This document shows positions 39,187 through 49,298 of a stretch of 64,000 nt of DNA, in pieces. Both the position numbers and the translations under genes were made by a program. The notes under the pieces were generated by a model. The model did no database searches and was not told the DNA's origin. It saw nothing but the letters and a program-made list of their open reading frames with translations. Source of the stretch: Snodgrassella sp. CFCC 13594. Lineage in GTDB: Bacteria; Pseudomonadota; Gammaproteobacteria; Burkholderiales; Neisseriaceae. Each line of letters opens with the position of its first letter. The stretch's first letter is position 1. The stretch covers positions 248,001-312,000 of the forward strand of contig NZ_LQXR01000001.1 of NCBI RefSeq assembly GCF_001590725.1. The letters run 5' to 3'.

Positions 39187-39624
39187 ATGACTCAATCAAC
39201 AGGCAATTCACTCCACCGTTGGCAACTGCAAGTATTGGCACTGTTGCGTGTGGTAACGGCTTTTTTGTTTATCCAACATGCCACCGCTAAATTCTGGGAA
39301 TTTCCCATCTCAATGACAGAAGGCCATGGCGGGATTCCATTGTTGTCCTTAATGGGTGCAGCGGGAGTTATTGAATTGGTGGGTTCAGTATTGCTGATTT
39401 TAGGTTTGTTTGTGCGCCCCGCGGCATTTATTTTGGCGGGTCAGATGGCTGTGGCTTATCTGGGCTTTCATGTTTTGCAATGGAGTGGTGTGCACACTTT
39501 GTTGACGCCATTAGCCAATCAAGGCGAAAGCGCCGTGCTGTTTTGCTTTATTTTTCTGTACTTGGTTGTCGCCGGTGGCGGTGCATACGCCTTGGATAAT
39601 CGATTCTGCCGTCAATCAGTTTAA
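39187..39624 (+). CDS. DoxX-family membrane protein
   Basis: A 145-residue protein with four membrane helices and the DoxX pattern: LLRVVTAFLFIQHATAKFW, then GVIELVGSVLLILGLFVRPAA. DoxX proteins are linked to oxidative and thiol stress in some bacteria but have no common proven activity. The start at 39187 is set by AGAAGGAAG. It lies divergent from the LysR gene, a common arrangement, and upstream of a LigB-type dioxygenase. Confidence 0.85.
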   Translation: MTQSTGNSLHRWQLQVLALLRVVTAFLFIQHATAKFWEFPISMTEGHGGIPLLSLMGAAGVIELVGSVLLILGLFVRPAAFILAGQMAVAYLGFHVLQWSGVHTLLTPLANQGESAVLFCFIFLYLVVAGGGAYALDNRFCRQSV

Positions 39625-39749
39625 CTGCCGTCTTGCCCCCAGACAGGCAATGAGCAGTGCCATGAATGAAGAACACAATTCGCAGTCTTGGCATGAAGGT
39701 AAATGACGGGTGACACCGGGGTGGCCCACTCAAATAGATACGTGATGAT

Positions 39750-39779
39750 ATTCAGGCAGCTTTAAATAGCTGCCTGAAT
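39750..39779 (+). terminator. Uptake-like hairpin between doxX and ygiD
   Basis: ATTCAGGCAGCT (39750-39761) pairs perfectly with AGCTGCCTGAAT (39768-39779); loop TTAAAT. It has no T-run. Confidence 0.65.
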
Positions 39780-39804
39780 GCATATAAAAAGCGAGGTAAT
39801 GATA

Positions 39805-40614
39805 ATGCAAACCAATGTCAAAATGCCGGTATTATTTATTGGTCACGGATCACCTATGCTGGCTATCGAAGACAATCCCTTTACGCCAAAATGGCGAGAG
39901 GCAGCAGAGAATATGCCCAAGCCGCGTGCAGTATTGTGCATTTCTGCGCACTGGGAAACCTTAAATATCGCTGAAACGGGCAGCACTGATCCTGGTCTTG
40001 TGTATGATTTTTATGGCTTCCCACCTGCCTTGTATCGTGTGCAGTATCCAGTTCAGGCTGATCTGGCGCTGGCCAGCGAAATACAAACTTTATTGCATGA
40101 AATCGTGCCTGTGCAGGAAGATGTTGAGCGCGGTTTTGATCATGGCAGTTGGACTGTAATGAAGCATATGTATCCCAAGGCAGATGTGCCATTGATACAG
40201 TTGAGCCTGTGCCGCCGATTGACGCCACAATCACACATCATCTTGGCCAAGAAATTGGCTCAATTGCGTGAGCAAGGGGTGTTGATTATCGGCAGCGGTA
40301 ATTTGGTCCATAATTTGCGCTTACTGGATTGGCAGCATATGAACGATGCCGATTATGCTTTTGATTGGGCGCGCCGGGCGCAAAAAACATTGTTGGACTT
40401 GGTGATCAAAAATGATATCGCGGCTTTGGCGGATTTTGCTGCTTTGGGTGAAGATGTGGCCAAAGCCGTGAACAGTGCTGAGCACTTTTTGCCTTTGCTG
40501 TATGTATTGGCTCTGCGCGAGGAGAATGAGCATATTCGGATTTTTAATCAACAATTTGTAGGCGGATCTCTTGACATGACATGTGTTGAGATTGGTGGTG
40601 AAATGGCTGCCTGA
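39805..40614 (+). CDS. ygiD: LigB-type extradiol ring-cleavage dioxygenase (YgiD/DODA-like)
   Basis: A 269-residue class III extradiol dioxygenase homologue, nearly the length of E. coli YgiD, which cleaves DOPA in vitro. Metal and catalytic residues appear in FIGHGSPMLAI, CISAHWET, DHGSWTVMKHMYP and GSGNLVHNLR. The native substrate is unknown. I start at ATG 39805, eight bases after GAGGT; earlier ATGs at 39799 and 39778 are less well placed. It follows doxX beyond a hairpin. Confidence 0.85.
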   Translation: MQTNVKMPVLFIGHGSPMLAIEDNPFTPKWREAAENMPKPRAVLCISAHWETLNIAETGSTDPGLVYDFYGFPPALYRVQYPVQADLALASEIQTLLHEIVPVQEDVERGFDHGSWTVMKHMYPKADVPLIQLSLCRRLTPQSHIILAKKLAQLREQGVLIIGSGNLVHNLRLLDWQHMNDADYAFDWARRAQKTLLDLVIKNDIAALADFAALGEDVAKAVNSAEHFLPLLYVLALREENEHIRIFNQQFVGGSLDMTCVEIGGEMAA

Positions 40615-40664
40615 AAAGGATGTGGTCATGAATGGAGGTGCACTGCCTCATGCCGTTTAATGCG

Positions 40665-40698
40665 TCAATAGCCTGCCCATGCTGTGGCAGGCTATTGA
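40665..40698. terminator. Hairpin between convergent ygiD and aminotransferase genes
   Basis: A perfect 13-base-pair stem (TCAATAGCCTGCC, 40665-40677, with GGCAGGCTATTGA, 40686-40698). No T-run, but its place between convergent stops suggests bidirectional termination. Confidence 0.65.
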
Positions 40699-40775
40699 CA
40701 TATTGCCCATGGGCAAGCGACTTATTTAGACAAGGCTTGATGGTGTTTAGATAAAGGTTTAGTTTTGGCTCGGGT

Positions 40776-41885
40776 TTAAAGCCAGCTTTTGATGCGCGCC
40801 ACGCCTTTGGCCATATGATCAATGTCACGAGTATAAGCAAAGCGCAGGAAATGATGGGTGTGATGGTGCCCGAAATCTACGCCGGGTGTGGTAGCGACAT
40901 GGGTATCGGACAATAGTTGTTGAGCAAAAGTAAGGCTGTCTTGGCTGTAGCGGCCAATATCAGCCCAAAGATAAAAAGCACCTTGTGGCGGTGTAGCAAT
41001 ATCAAACACATCGGCTAATGCGGCATACAAATAATCGCGCCGTTGCTGAAATTCATGACGTACCCAAGCCAGGTAGCTGTGGTCAAATGCTTCCAGGGCG
41101 CCGTATTGGCTGAGGGTGGGGGCACAAATAAACAGATTTTGGGCGATGATTTCGGCGGCGCGGACTTGTTTTTTAGGCACAATAATCCAACCTAACCGAG
41201 CACCTGGCATGCAAAAATATTTGGAAAACCCATTAATTACATACACCTCATCGCTGAATTGGAGGGCTGTCGCTGCGGGTGTGTCATACACCAAACCATG
41301 GTATAGCTCATCAGATATAAAAGCACAATCGCGTTCGGCGCATGTGTGGATTAAGGCTTCCAACCTATTTGGCGTGTAAACATTGCCGGTAGGGTTGGCG
41401 GGTGATGAAATTTGCAAGGCTTGAAGAGAGGCATCATGCAAGGCATCAGGATGAAGTTGGTACTGTTCATCTGCCTCAACTGGAAAACTGTGGGTGCGTG
41501 CATGAAGGAAAGCGGCAAAGTTCTGGTAGCAAGGATAGCTGGGGTCGGTTAAGCCCAGCACATCATTTTTGCCCAAGGTTAGCCCATAGGCAATCAGAAA
41601 GGCGCCGCTGGTGCCTGGCGTGAGCAAGACTTGGTCGGGACTGATGTTGACATTGTAGGTATCGACATAGTGCTGACAAATGCGTTCTCGCAATGCAGGT
41701 AGGCCCAAGCTCTCCGTATAACTAAAGCGATTGCGCGCCACTGCTTCGGTAATGGCTTGGCGCACACTAGGCGCGGGGGCTAAGTCTGGTTGGCCGATTT
41801 CGAAATGCACGGCGTCTTCATATTGTGCGGCCTGGCGCACAATATCCATCACGATGAAAGGGGTTAATGTCGGCTGTGTGGGCAT
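40776..41885 (-). CDS. PLP-dependent aminotransferase, class I/II
   Basis: A 369-residue fold-type I aminotransferase. The PLP lysine is in INGFSKYFCMPGARLGW; other contacts are SPANPTGNVY and the Asp/Tyr of ISDELYHGLVY. N-terminal FEIGQPDLAPAPSV is typical of the aspartate/aromatic aminotransferase-like (AspC/PatA) group. Substrate not decidable. It stands alone, with mutL upstream on the same strand 183 bases away. Confidence 0.87.
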   Translation of the reverse strand: MPTQPTLTPFIVMDIVRQAAQYEDAVHFEIGQPDLAPAPSVRQAITEAVARNRFSYTESLGLPALRERICQHYVDTYNVNISPDQVLLTPGTSGAFLIAYGLTLGKNDVLGLTDPSYPCYQNFAAFLHARTHSFPVEADEQYQLHPDALHDASLQALQISSPANPTGNVYTPNRLEALIHTCAERDCAFISDELYHGLVYDTPAATALQFSDEVYVINGFSKYFCMPGARLGWIIVPKKQVRAAEIIAQNLFICAPTLSQYGALEAFDHSYLAWVRHEFQQRRDYLYAALADVFDIATPPQGAFYLWADIGRYSQDSLTFAQQLLSDTHVATTPGVDFGHHHTHHFLRFAYTRDIDHMAKGVARIKSWL

Positions 41886-42068
41886 GGTAATTTAATCGAG
41901 TATGGTGGGGTTTCTGGCAGCCTCAGGCCAGTTTTGATAACACTGCTGGCCCATATACAACGGCCTTTAATCGACTGCACAGAATTTTATACAGCGTTCG
42001 TTGCTGATATCTTAGTGTTAGGGCATGGCTATGCAGCGATTATCGGCGCCACTCAATGTGGTATTCGC

Positions 42069-43982
42069 TTACTGGCCGCGCAGAAACAGCGCATCCAAAT
42101 CCTGTAGTCGCAGCTTAATCCAAGTGGGGCGGCCATGATTACACTGATTGGCGCGCTCGGTGGCTTCCATGTCACGCAGCAGTGCGTTCATTTCTGGCAA
42201 GGTGAGCTTGCGGCCAGCACGTACGGAGCCGTGGCAAGCCAACATGGCCAATAGGTGGTTTTCGCGCTCCAATACCGTACGGCTGGAACCCACATCTGCC
42301 AATTCCGCCAACACCTGCTTGACTAAGGTGGCGACGTCACTTTTGGCCAGCATGGCCGGCACCGTGCGCACCGCTAAAGTGTGGTTGCCCAATTGCGATA
42401 CATCCAAGCCATATGTATGCAAAACTGAAGCGTGTTCTTCGGCCGCCGCGATTTCTTCGTGTGTGGCCTGAAACGTGACAGGAATCAACATGGCCTGGCT
42501 ACACACAGCGCCTGTTTCATCTCTCTGGTGCTTCATTTTTTCGTAGTTCACGCGCTCTGCGGCGGCATGCATGTCCACCAGAATCAACGCTTCTTGGGCC
42601 TGCGCCAAAATATAAATATCGAGCAATTGGGCCATGGCATAACCCAATGGCGGCGCGGATTCTACGCTCATTGCTGCTGGGGCGGGTTGCCTATTCAAGC
42701 CATGATTGGCTTCCCAATTAGCCAGTTCTAAATCATTTTCTGGGGTCGTCGATGCGCTGTTTGGTCTCGCGTCTTGGCGGTAGAGCTCGGCATACGTGGC
42801 CAGCGCATGTTGTGATTCACGCAAGTTCAGCGGCCGCTGTGTTGGCGCGGGCGCCCGGTGGTAAGGCTCAGGTGTGCGGCTATTGTGTAGAAGCGGCGCC
42901 GCTTGATCAAATAAGTGTTGTACTTCTGCGGGTTGTTGCGCCATCACTTGTTGCAATACCGCTCCAGGTTGGCTCACGGATTCCGTACGGGTGGCATCGG
43001 TGGCAGCCAATGCTTTATTGAGGGTATGAAATACCAGCTGGTGTACGGCTTGGCTGTGGCGAAAGCGCACCTCAGTTTTGGTGGGGTGGACGTTGGCGTC
43101 TACTTCAGCTGGCGGTATGTCCAAATAAAGTACAAATGCAGGTGTCATCGCTTGATGCAAAACATCGCGGTAAGCTTGTTTGACTGCGTGTAAAACCACT
43201 TTGTCACGCACAAAGCGTTTGTTGACAAACACATATTGCTGGCTACTCTTGCCTTGTATGAATGTGGGTTTGCCGATATAGCCATGGATGCGCATGGGCC
43301 CAGCGCCACTGTCGACGCTCAAGCAGGCTGCCTGAAAATCACTGCCCACTATGGCTGCCACCCGTGCGCATTCGTCTCCGGCAGGCAGGGCAAGAATGGT
43401 TTTGTCGTTGTGGGTCAAGTTGAAGCCGATATTGGGGTGTGCCAGAGCCAGTCGTTCAGTCATGGTTAGGCAATGGGCATACTCCGTATTTTCTGATTTG
43501 AGAAATTTACGTCTGGCTGGCGTGTTGAAGAACAGCTCTTGGATGTCTACGCTGGTGCCTGTGTGTAAAGCAGCTGCTTTGGGTGCGCTCAAATGCCCAT
43601 CTTCGGCATAAATCTGAGTGGCGTGGGTGGCGTTGGCGTGACGGCTGGTGAGGGTAAGGCGGCTGACCGATGCGATGCTGGCCAAGCCTTCACCACGAAA
43701 GCCCATGCTGGCAACCGATTCTAAATCGGCCAAGCTACGAATTTTACTGGTGGCATGGCGGTGTAAGGCCAAAGGCACGTCTTCAGCCACCATGCCGCAG
43801 CCATTGTCGCGCACGTTTAGGCGTTTGATGCCGCCGCCCCATAAGCCAACATCAATTTGAGTGGCGCCCGCATCAATACTATTTTCTATCAGTTCTTTCA
43901 GGGCATTAGCGGGGCGTTCGACCACTTCGCCAGCGGCAATTTGGTTGATCAAGTGATCAGGTAATAGAGCAATGTGGGTCAT
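42069..43982 (-). CDS. mutL: DNA mismatch repair protein MutL
   Basis: A 637-residue MutL. The GHKL ATPase domain shows ALKELIENSIDAGAT, DNGCGM and GFRGEGLASIASV. The C-terminal domain has DMHAAAERVNYE around residue 470, which fits the endonuclease motif DQHA(X)2E(X)4E with Met for Gln, and ACHGSVRAGRK near residue 600, the accompanying metal-site motif. This is the nicking type of MutL found where MutH is missing, as in Neisseria. An exact uptake sequence lies within the gene at 43325-43336. Confidence 0.94.
   Translation of the reverse strand: MTHIALLPDHLINQIAAGEVVERPANALKELIENSIDAGATQIDVGLWGGGIKRLNVRDNGCGMVAEDVPLALHRHATSKIRSLADLESVASMGFRGEGLASIASVSRLTLTSRHANATHATQIYAEDGHLSAPKAAALHTGTSVDIQELFFNTPARRKFLKSENTEYAHCLTMTERLALAHPNIGFNLTHNDKTILALPAGDECARVAAIVGSDFQAACLSVDSGAGPMRIHGYIGKPTFIQGKSSQQYVFVNKRFVRDKVVLHAVKQAYRDVLHQAMTPAFVLYLDIPPAEVDANVHPTKTEVRFRHSQAVHQLVFHTLNKALAATDATRTESVSQPGAVLQQVMAQQPAEVQHLFDQAAPLLHNSRTPEPYHRAPAPTQRPLNLRESQHALATYAELYRQDARPNSASTTPENDLELANWEANHGLNRQPAPAAMSVESAPPLGYAMAQLLDIYILAQAQEALILVDMHAAAERVNYEKMKHQRDETGAVCSQAMLIPVTFQATHEEIAAAEEHASVLHTYGLDVSQLGNHTLAVRTVPAMLAKSDVATLVKQVLAELADVGSSRTVLERENHLLAMLACHGSVRAGRKLTLPEMNALLRDMEATERANQCNHGRPTWIKLRLQDLDALFLRGQ
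43325..43336 (+). repeat. Intragenic DNA uptake sequence
   Basis: Exact AGGCTGCCTGAA inside mutL. Confidence 0.9.
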
Positions 43983-43992
43983 GAGATTAGCC

Positions 43993-44017
43993 TTCAGGCA
44001 GCCTTAAACTGCCTGAA
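43993..44017 (-). terminator. Uptake-sequence hairpin after dedA
   Basis: TTCAGGCA (43993-44000) pairs with TGCCTGAA (44010-44017). The left arm is part of an exact uptake sequence (43993-44004). It lies between dedA and mutL on the same strand. Confidence 0.65.
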
Positions 44018-44092
44018 CATAAAAAGATACTAAACGGTATCACGTGCCATGCTGGCAGGCAAACCAGTGTGCAGCAGAATGGTTGCGGCCAG

Positions 44093-44740
44093 TTAAACCC
44101 GTTTGGCCGCTATTTTGTGGCGCACAATTTCGATGACGGCTGGCAACAAAGAAATCACAATGATGGCGGCCAATACTAAGGATAGGTTCTCTTTCACCAC
44201 GGGCAGTTGACCAAAAAAATAGCCGGCATAGGAAAACAGTAAAACCCAGGCAATGGCGCCAATGATGTTGTATTTCAAAAAGTGGCCATAATGCATGTGG
44301 CCCATCCCGGCTACAAAAGGGGCAAAGGTACGCACAATGGGTACAAATCGGGCAATGATGATGGTTTTGCCGCCATGTTTGGCATAGAACGCTTCGGTTT
44401 TTTGCAAATAGCTTTGCTTGAAAATTTTAGAGTGCGGATTGGCAAATAGCTTGGCGCCAAAGTATTTGCCAATGGCAAAATTAGCGGCGTCGCCCAATAT
44501 GGCAGCTATCAACAATAAGGCTACCATGAGGTGGATGTCCATTTTGCCAATGGCGGCAATACCCCCCGCCGCAAACAACAATGAATCACCGGGCAAAAAA
44601 GGCGTGACCACCAAACCGGTTTCACAAAAAATAATGAAAAACAAAATGGCATAAATCCATACGCCATATTGTCCTGCCAGTTCTTGCAAGTGTTGGTCGA
44701 TGTGTAAGATGAAATCAATCAGGGCGGTGATGATGTCCAT
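44093..44740 (-). CDS. DedA-family membrane protein
   Basis: A 215-residue inner-membrane protein of the DedA/SNARE-associated family. The signature F(L)[10 protein letters not shown] and the Arg-containing [16 protein letters not shown] motif are present. DedA proteins act in lipid-carrier recycling (undecaprenyl phosphate flipping), proton-motive force and drug resistance. Terminated by an uptake-sequence hairpin. Divergent from ettA. Confidence 0.9.
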   Translation of the reverse strand: MDIITALIDFILHIDQHLQELAGQYGVWIYAILFFIIFCETGLVVTPFLPGDSLLFAAGGIAAIGKMDIHLMVALLLIAAILGDAANFAIGKYFGAKLFANPHSKIFKQSYLQKTEAFYAKHGGKTIIIARFVPIVRTFAPFVAGMGHMHYGHFLKYNIIGAIAWVLLFSYAGYFFGQLPVVKENLSLVLAAIIVISLLPAVIEIVRHKIAAKRV

Positions 44741-44874
44741 GAGTTAAGAATGAAGGTTGAGGTTTAATCCGTTATTTTAACGGATTCGCGCGGTGGTGCG
44801 GCAATTGTTTGTATGTAATGGGTTGGCAACATAAGCTCGCTGATGCGTTATTCGATGATAGAATTGAATTTCCT

Positions 44875-44886
44875 TTCAGGCAGCCT
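44875..44886 (-). repeat. DNA uptake sequence (minus orientation)
   Basis: Exact TTCAGGCAGCCT in the leader region of ettA. Confidence 0.9.
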
Positions 44887-44928
44887 TGGGCTGCGTGTTG
44901 CCATCAACCCTTTGATGACCCAGAGATT

Positions 44929-46596
44929 ATGAGCCAATACGTATATTCGATGTTGCGGGTGAGCAAAACCGTGCCGCCGCAAAAACAAATTATTAAAGAC
45001 ATTTCTTTGTCATTTTTCCCAGGTGCCAAGATTGGTTTGCTGGGTTTGAATGGCGCAGGCAAATCCACCGTTTTGAAAATCATGGCTGGGGTGGACAAAG
45101 AATTTGAAGGCGAAGCGGTGCCCATGAGCGGCATCAAAATTGGTTATTTGCCGCAAGAGCCGCAATTGGATGCTGATAAAACCGTGCGCGAAGAGGTGGA
45201 GTCGGGGCTCGGTGAGGTTGCTGATGCACAGAAACGCCTAGATGAAGTGTATGCCGCCTATGCCGATCCAGATGCCGATTTCGATGCTTTGGCGGAAGAA
45301 CAAGCCAAACTTGAAGCCATCATTGCTGCGGGTGCTGGCGATAATATTGAATTGCAATTGGAAATTGCAGCTGATGCTTTGCGGTTGCCTGAGTGGGATG
45401 CGCTCATTGGGCAATTATCGGGTGGTGAAAAGCGACGCGTGGCTTTGTGTAAATTGTTGTTGAGTAAGCCTGATATGTTGTTGTTGGATGAACCGACCAA
45501 CCATTTGGATGCCGAATCGGTGGAGTGGTTGGAGCAATTTTTAGTGCGTTTCCCAGGCACCGTGGTGGCGGTTACCCATGATCGTTACTTTCTCGATAAT
45601 GCCGCTGAATGGATTTTGGAGCTGGATCGTGGCCACGGTATTCCGTGGAAAGGCAATTATAGTTCGTGGCTGGAACAAAAAGAGGATCGGTTGGCGCATG
45701 AAGCCAAAGCTGAGGCCGCTCGCATCAAAGCCATGAAACAAGAGTTGGAGTGGGTTCGCCAAAACCCCAAAGGGCGCCAAGCGAAATCGAAAGCACGGTT
45801 GGCTCGCTTTGATGAGTTGTCCAACTATGAGTACCAGAAACGTAATGAAACTCAGGAAATTTTTATCCCAGTGGCTGAGCGACTGGGGAATGATGTGATT
45901 GAGTTCAATCACGTCAGCAAGGCGTTTGGTGATAAATTATTAATTGATGATTTGAGTTTCCAGATTCCGGCGGGTGCGATTGTGGGCATCATTGGGCCCA
46001 ATGGCGCCGGTAAATCAACGTTGTTTAAAATGATTACCGGTACTGAGCAACCAGACAGTGGTGAAGTCAAAGTCGGCCAAACGGTACACATGTCTGTGGT
46101 GGACCAAAGTCGTCACGGCTTGCATGATGACCAAACCGTGTTTGATGAGATTGCTGAAGGCCGCGACATATTGCAGGTGGGTCAATTTGAGATTCCTGCG
46201 CGGGCATATCTGGGGCGCTTTAATTTTAAAGGCAGTGACCAAAGCAAAATTGTGGGCAAGCTTTCTGGCGGTGAGCGCGGGCGTTTGCACTTGGCCAAAA
46301 CCTTGATTTCGGGCGGCAATGTATTGTTGCTGGATGAACCTTCTAACGATTTGGATGTGGAAACCTTGCGTGCGTTGGAAGACGCCTTGTTGGAGTTTGC
46401 CGGCAGCGTATTGGTGGTGTCGCATGATCGCTGGTTTTTGGATCGCATTGCCACGCATATTTTGGCAGCGGAAGGCGATTCTAAGTGGGTGTTTTTTGAT
46501 GGCAATTATCAAGAATATGAAGCTGATAAAAAACGTCGCTTGGGTGAAGAAGGGGCTAAGCCCAAACGCATTCGCTACAAACCGGTGATCCGTTAA
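44929..46596 (+). CDS. ettA: Energy-dependent translational throttle protein EttA
   Basis: An ABC-F ATPase that binds the ribosomal E site and gates elongation according to ATP/ADP level. From ATG 44929 it is 555 residues, the same length as E. coli EttA; the 40 codons upstream in frame are not coding. Walker A motifs are GLNGAGKS (39-46) and GPNGAGKS; signatures are LSGGEKRR and LSGGERGR; Walker B sites are LLLDEPTNHLD and LLLDEPSNDLD. The charged linker between the ATPase halves (KEDRLAHEAKAEAAR) is the P-site tRNA interacting motif. Confidence 0.95.
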   Translation: MSQYVYSMLRVSKTVPPQKQIIKDISLSFFPGAKIGLLGLNGAGKSTVLKIMAGVDKEFEGEAVPMSGIKIGYLPQEPQLDADKTVREEVESGLGEVADAQKRLDEVYAAYADPDADFDALAEEQAKLEAIIAAGAGDNIELQLEIAADALRLPEWDALIGQLSGGEKRRVALCKLLLSKPDMLLLDEPTNHLDAESVEWLEQFLVRFPGTVVAVTHDRYFLDNAAEWILELDRGHGIPWKGNYSSWLEQKEDRLAHEAKAEAARIKAMKQELEWVRQNPKGRQAKSKARLARFDELSNYEYQKRNETQEIFIPVAERLGNDVIEFNHVSKAFGDKLLIDDLSFQIPAGAIVGIIGPNGAGKSTLFKMITGTEQPDSGEVKVGQTVHMSVVDQSRHGLHDDQTVFDEIAEGRDILQVGQFEIPARAYLGRFNFKGSDQSKIVGKLSGGERGRLHLAKTLISGGNVLLLDEPSNDLDVETLRALEDALLEFAGSVLVVSHDRWFLDRIATHILAAEGDSKWVFFDGNYQEYEADKKRRLGEEGAKPKRIRYKPVIR

Positions 46597-46623
46597 ATCG
46601 GCTTAATCCCGCGTGATTTTGGT

Positions 46624-46649
46624 TTCAGGCAGCCTTGGGGCTGCCTGAA
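46624..46649 (+). terminator. Uptake-sequence terminator after ettA
   Basis: TTCAGGCAGCC (46624-46634) pairs perfectly with GGCTGCCTGAA (46639-46649). The left arm is within an exact uptake sequence (46624-46635). Confidence 0.8.
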
Positions 46650-46930
46650 TTATTTGTGCTGGCATGAATATGCGGATTGATGGATGCTGATGGCCGACCT
46701 CTTATGTAATGCAATTGGTTTGTGCATCGTACACAAGCAAAGAGGCTTGCTGGCACTCACTTTTGTTCTAGGCCGGTATGATTCAACAAACATGGCGAAT
46801 AATGATTTCAGCATGCATTGGCGCATATACGCCTGAGGCCATTTCATCCATTGAGTGAATATTTATCTTTTGTCACACCGGGATTCATCTGTTTCAATGT
46901 CGGCATTCATCGCTCATTTGGGATACACCC
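46650..46930. other. Stretch between ettA terminator and dsdA
   Basis: About 280 bases with no convincing open frame, repeat or RNA gene. It should contain the dsdA promoter and any DsdC site, but I see no clear LysR-type inverted repeat. Confidence 0.4.
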
Positions 46931-48312
46931 ATGAATATTCGGTCTTTGCAACACAAAACCATGGTGGCTGGCAAAACACAGCAACAACGGTTGGCTCAAT
47001 ACCCTTTGATTGCGTCATTGCAAACATTGGCACCCATGGCCTGGTTTAACCCACGAATTGCACCTGCTGATATCGGTTTGGCCGATGTGGGGTTGAGCCT
47101 AGCTGATGTGCGCGATGCCGAAGCAAGATTAGGCCGTTTTGCCTCATTCATTGCTCGTGCATTCCCTGAAACGGCGCCCAGCATGGGCATGATTGAGTCG
47201 CCCGTGGTCGCTGTGCCCACGTTTCAGCAGCACCTTGAGCAGCGTTATCAAACTGCGCTTAGTGGTGCCATGTGGCTGAAACTAGACAATGAACTCCCGA
47301 TCTCGGGTTCCATCAAAGCGCGTGGTGGAATTTATGAAGTTTTGCAACATGCCGAATGCTTGGTTTTTCAGGCAGGACTGTTGGCTGAAACCGATGACTA
47401 TGCAGTGCTCGACAGCGAGCGCTTCCGCGCCTTCTTCAGGCAACACAAAATCGCTGTGGCTCTACCGGCAACTTGGGTTTGTCGATTGGCATCATGGCTG
47501 CCAGATTGGGCTTTGAGGTCACAGTACACATGTCTGCCGATGCGCGCCAGTGGAAAAAGGATCAATTGCGAGCACAGGGTGTGGATGTTAAAGAATATGC
47601 CTCCGATTACAGTTTGGCGGTGGCAGAAGGGCGGCGCCAAGCAGAAAGCGATGCCCAATGCTATTTTATTGATGATGAAAACTCAACCAACTTGTTTTTG
47701 GGTTATGCGGTGGCGGCTTGCCGATTGCAAGCACAGTTGGCACAAGCCGGCGTAGTGGTGGATGCCACGCATCCTTTATTTGTTTATTTGCCCTGTGGCG
47801 TGGGCGGTGGGCCAGGTGGCGTGGCGTTTGGTCTCAAGCTGATGTTTGGCGATGCGGTGCATTGCATCTTTGCCGAGCCGACGCATTCGCCGTGTATGTT
47901 GTTGGGCGTATATACAGGTTTGCATGATGCTGTTTGTGTACAGGATTTCGGCATTGATAATGTGACCGCAGCTGATGGTTTGGCAGTAGGGCGGCCTTCG
48001 GGTTTTGTGGGCAAAGCAATGCAGCGTTTGATTGATGGTTACATCACCGTAGCAGACGATGAGTTGTATGCCTTGTTGGCCTTGCTATACCAAACTGAAG
48101 GCCGACAATTGGAGCCTTCGGCGATAGCGGGTGCACCGGGCATGGTGCACGTTTTGTCTGATGTGGCCACCGCCTACCGCGCCCGCTTGGGTTTGCCTTC
48201 TGCACATATGCAACAAGCCACGCATTTGGTTTGGGCCACGGGCGGCAGCATGGTGCCAAAAGACGAAATGAAGGCCTATATTACCAAAGGCGCCATGATT
48301 TTGCGTCGCTAG
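46931..48312 (+). pseudogene. dsdA: D-serine ammonia-lyase DsdA (frameshifted)
   Basis: A PLP enzyme that deaminates D-serine to pyruvate. The PLP lysine is K129 in LPISGSIKARGGIYEV. The C-terminal half has [40 protein letters not shown] and [16 protein letters not shown], all very close to E. coli DsdA. The frame breaks at GG 47458-47459; one more G gives [17 protein letters not shown], the exact family sequence, and a protein of about 460 residues. dsdC follows 19 bases downstream. No dsdX permease is present. Confidence 0.9.
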
Positions 48313-48331
48313 GTTGATGAGGAAGCATGCT

Positions 48332-49290
48332 ATGTTGGATGTTTTTGATGACCATGATCCCTTGCGCAGCAGGTTAGATAGTACGCAATTTGCGCATCTG
48401 CATACTTTTTTTGTGGTGGCGCGCTTGTTGAGTTTCCAAAAGGCCGCGAATACTTTGTTTATCAGTGCCAGTGCGGTGAGCCACCGCATCAGCAAATTAG
48501 AATCGGCTTTGGGATTTAGGCTTTTTGTGCGTTTAACACGGCGCATTGCGCTGACCCAAGATGGTTTGCGTATTTTTAATATTCTAAACGAAACCATGGC
48601 TCATTTGGCTAATGCGCTTCAGCCAATGAGCGAAGCAAATATTGCTGGACGGATTGCAGTTTATGCGCGTCCATCGTTCGCGCGCTGCTGGTTGATGCCT
48701 AGATTGGCCGTGTTTGCCCAATATTATCCAGAAGTGTGTGTAGATGTTCGCACGGGTAATGATCCGATTGATTTTCGTTTGCATAACATGGATTTGGCCA
48801 TTGAATACGCCGGTGGCGATTTTGTGGGCTTCAACAGTGAGCAGCTCTTGGGTGAGCGCATGACACCTGTTTGTAGCCCCCAATATGCCGCCCAACATCA
48901 TGTGCATCAATACCCAGAGCGCTTAACTGATTGCGTGTTGTTGCATGATGCGTTTGCTTGGCCGCATGCAGTCCATGATGCAGAGTGGCAGATGTGGTGG
49001 CAGTACGCTGCCCAAAAAGGGGCTTTGCCTACGCGCTGTTTTACTTTTGACAGTGCTGATTTGTGTCTCACTGCGGCTTTGAATCATGTAGGCGTGGCGA
49101 TAGGCCGGGAACAGTTGGTGAGCCCCTATTTGGATAGTGGTTTATTGGTGAAGCTTGGGGTGATTTTGTGCCTTTATCGTCCTATGGCTATTATTTGATA
49201 TACCCACGCCGCCATGATTTGTCATTGATCGCGCAGGTTTTCAAGGCTTTTTTGTTGGATCAAGCGGCATTGTGTCTCGTATCCAATTAG
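48332..49290 (+). pseudogene. dsdC: LysR-type regulator DsdC (frameshifted near 3' end)
   Basis: A LysR regulator whose N-terminal region (FVVARLLSFQKAANTLFIS and SAVSHRISKLE) and middle part (YARPSFARCWLMPRL) closely resemble E. coli DsdC, the D-serine-responsive activator of dsdA. The start at 48332 follows AGGA. The frame breaks at 49155-49156; with one more base it reads KLWGDFVPLSSYGYYLIYPR and ends at 49290, giving about 319 residues. Unlike E. coli, where dsdC is divergent from dsdXA, here it lies downstream on the same strand. Confidence 0.85.
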
Positions 49291-49298
49291 AGTAATCA

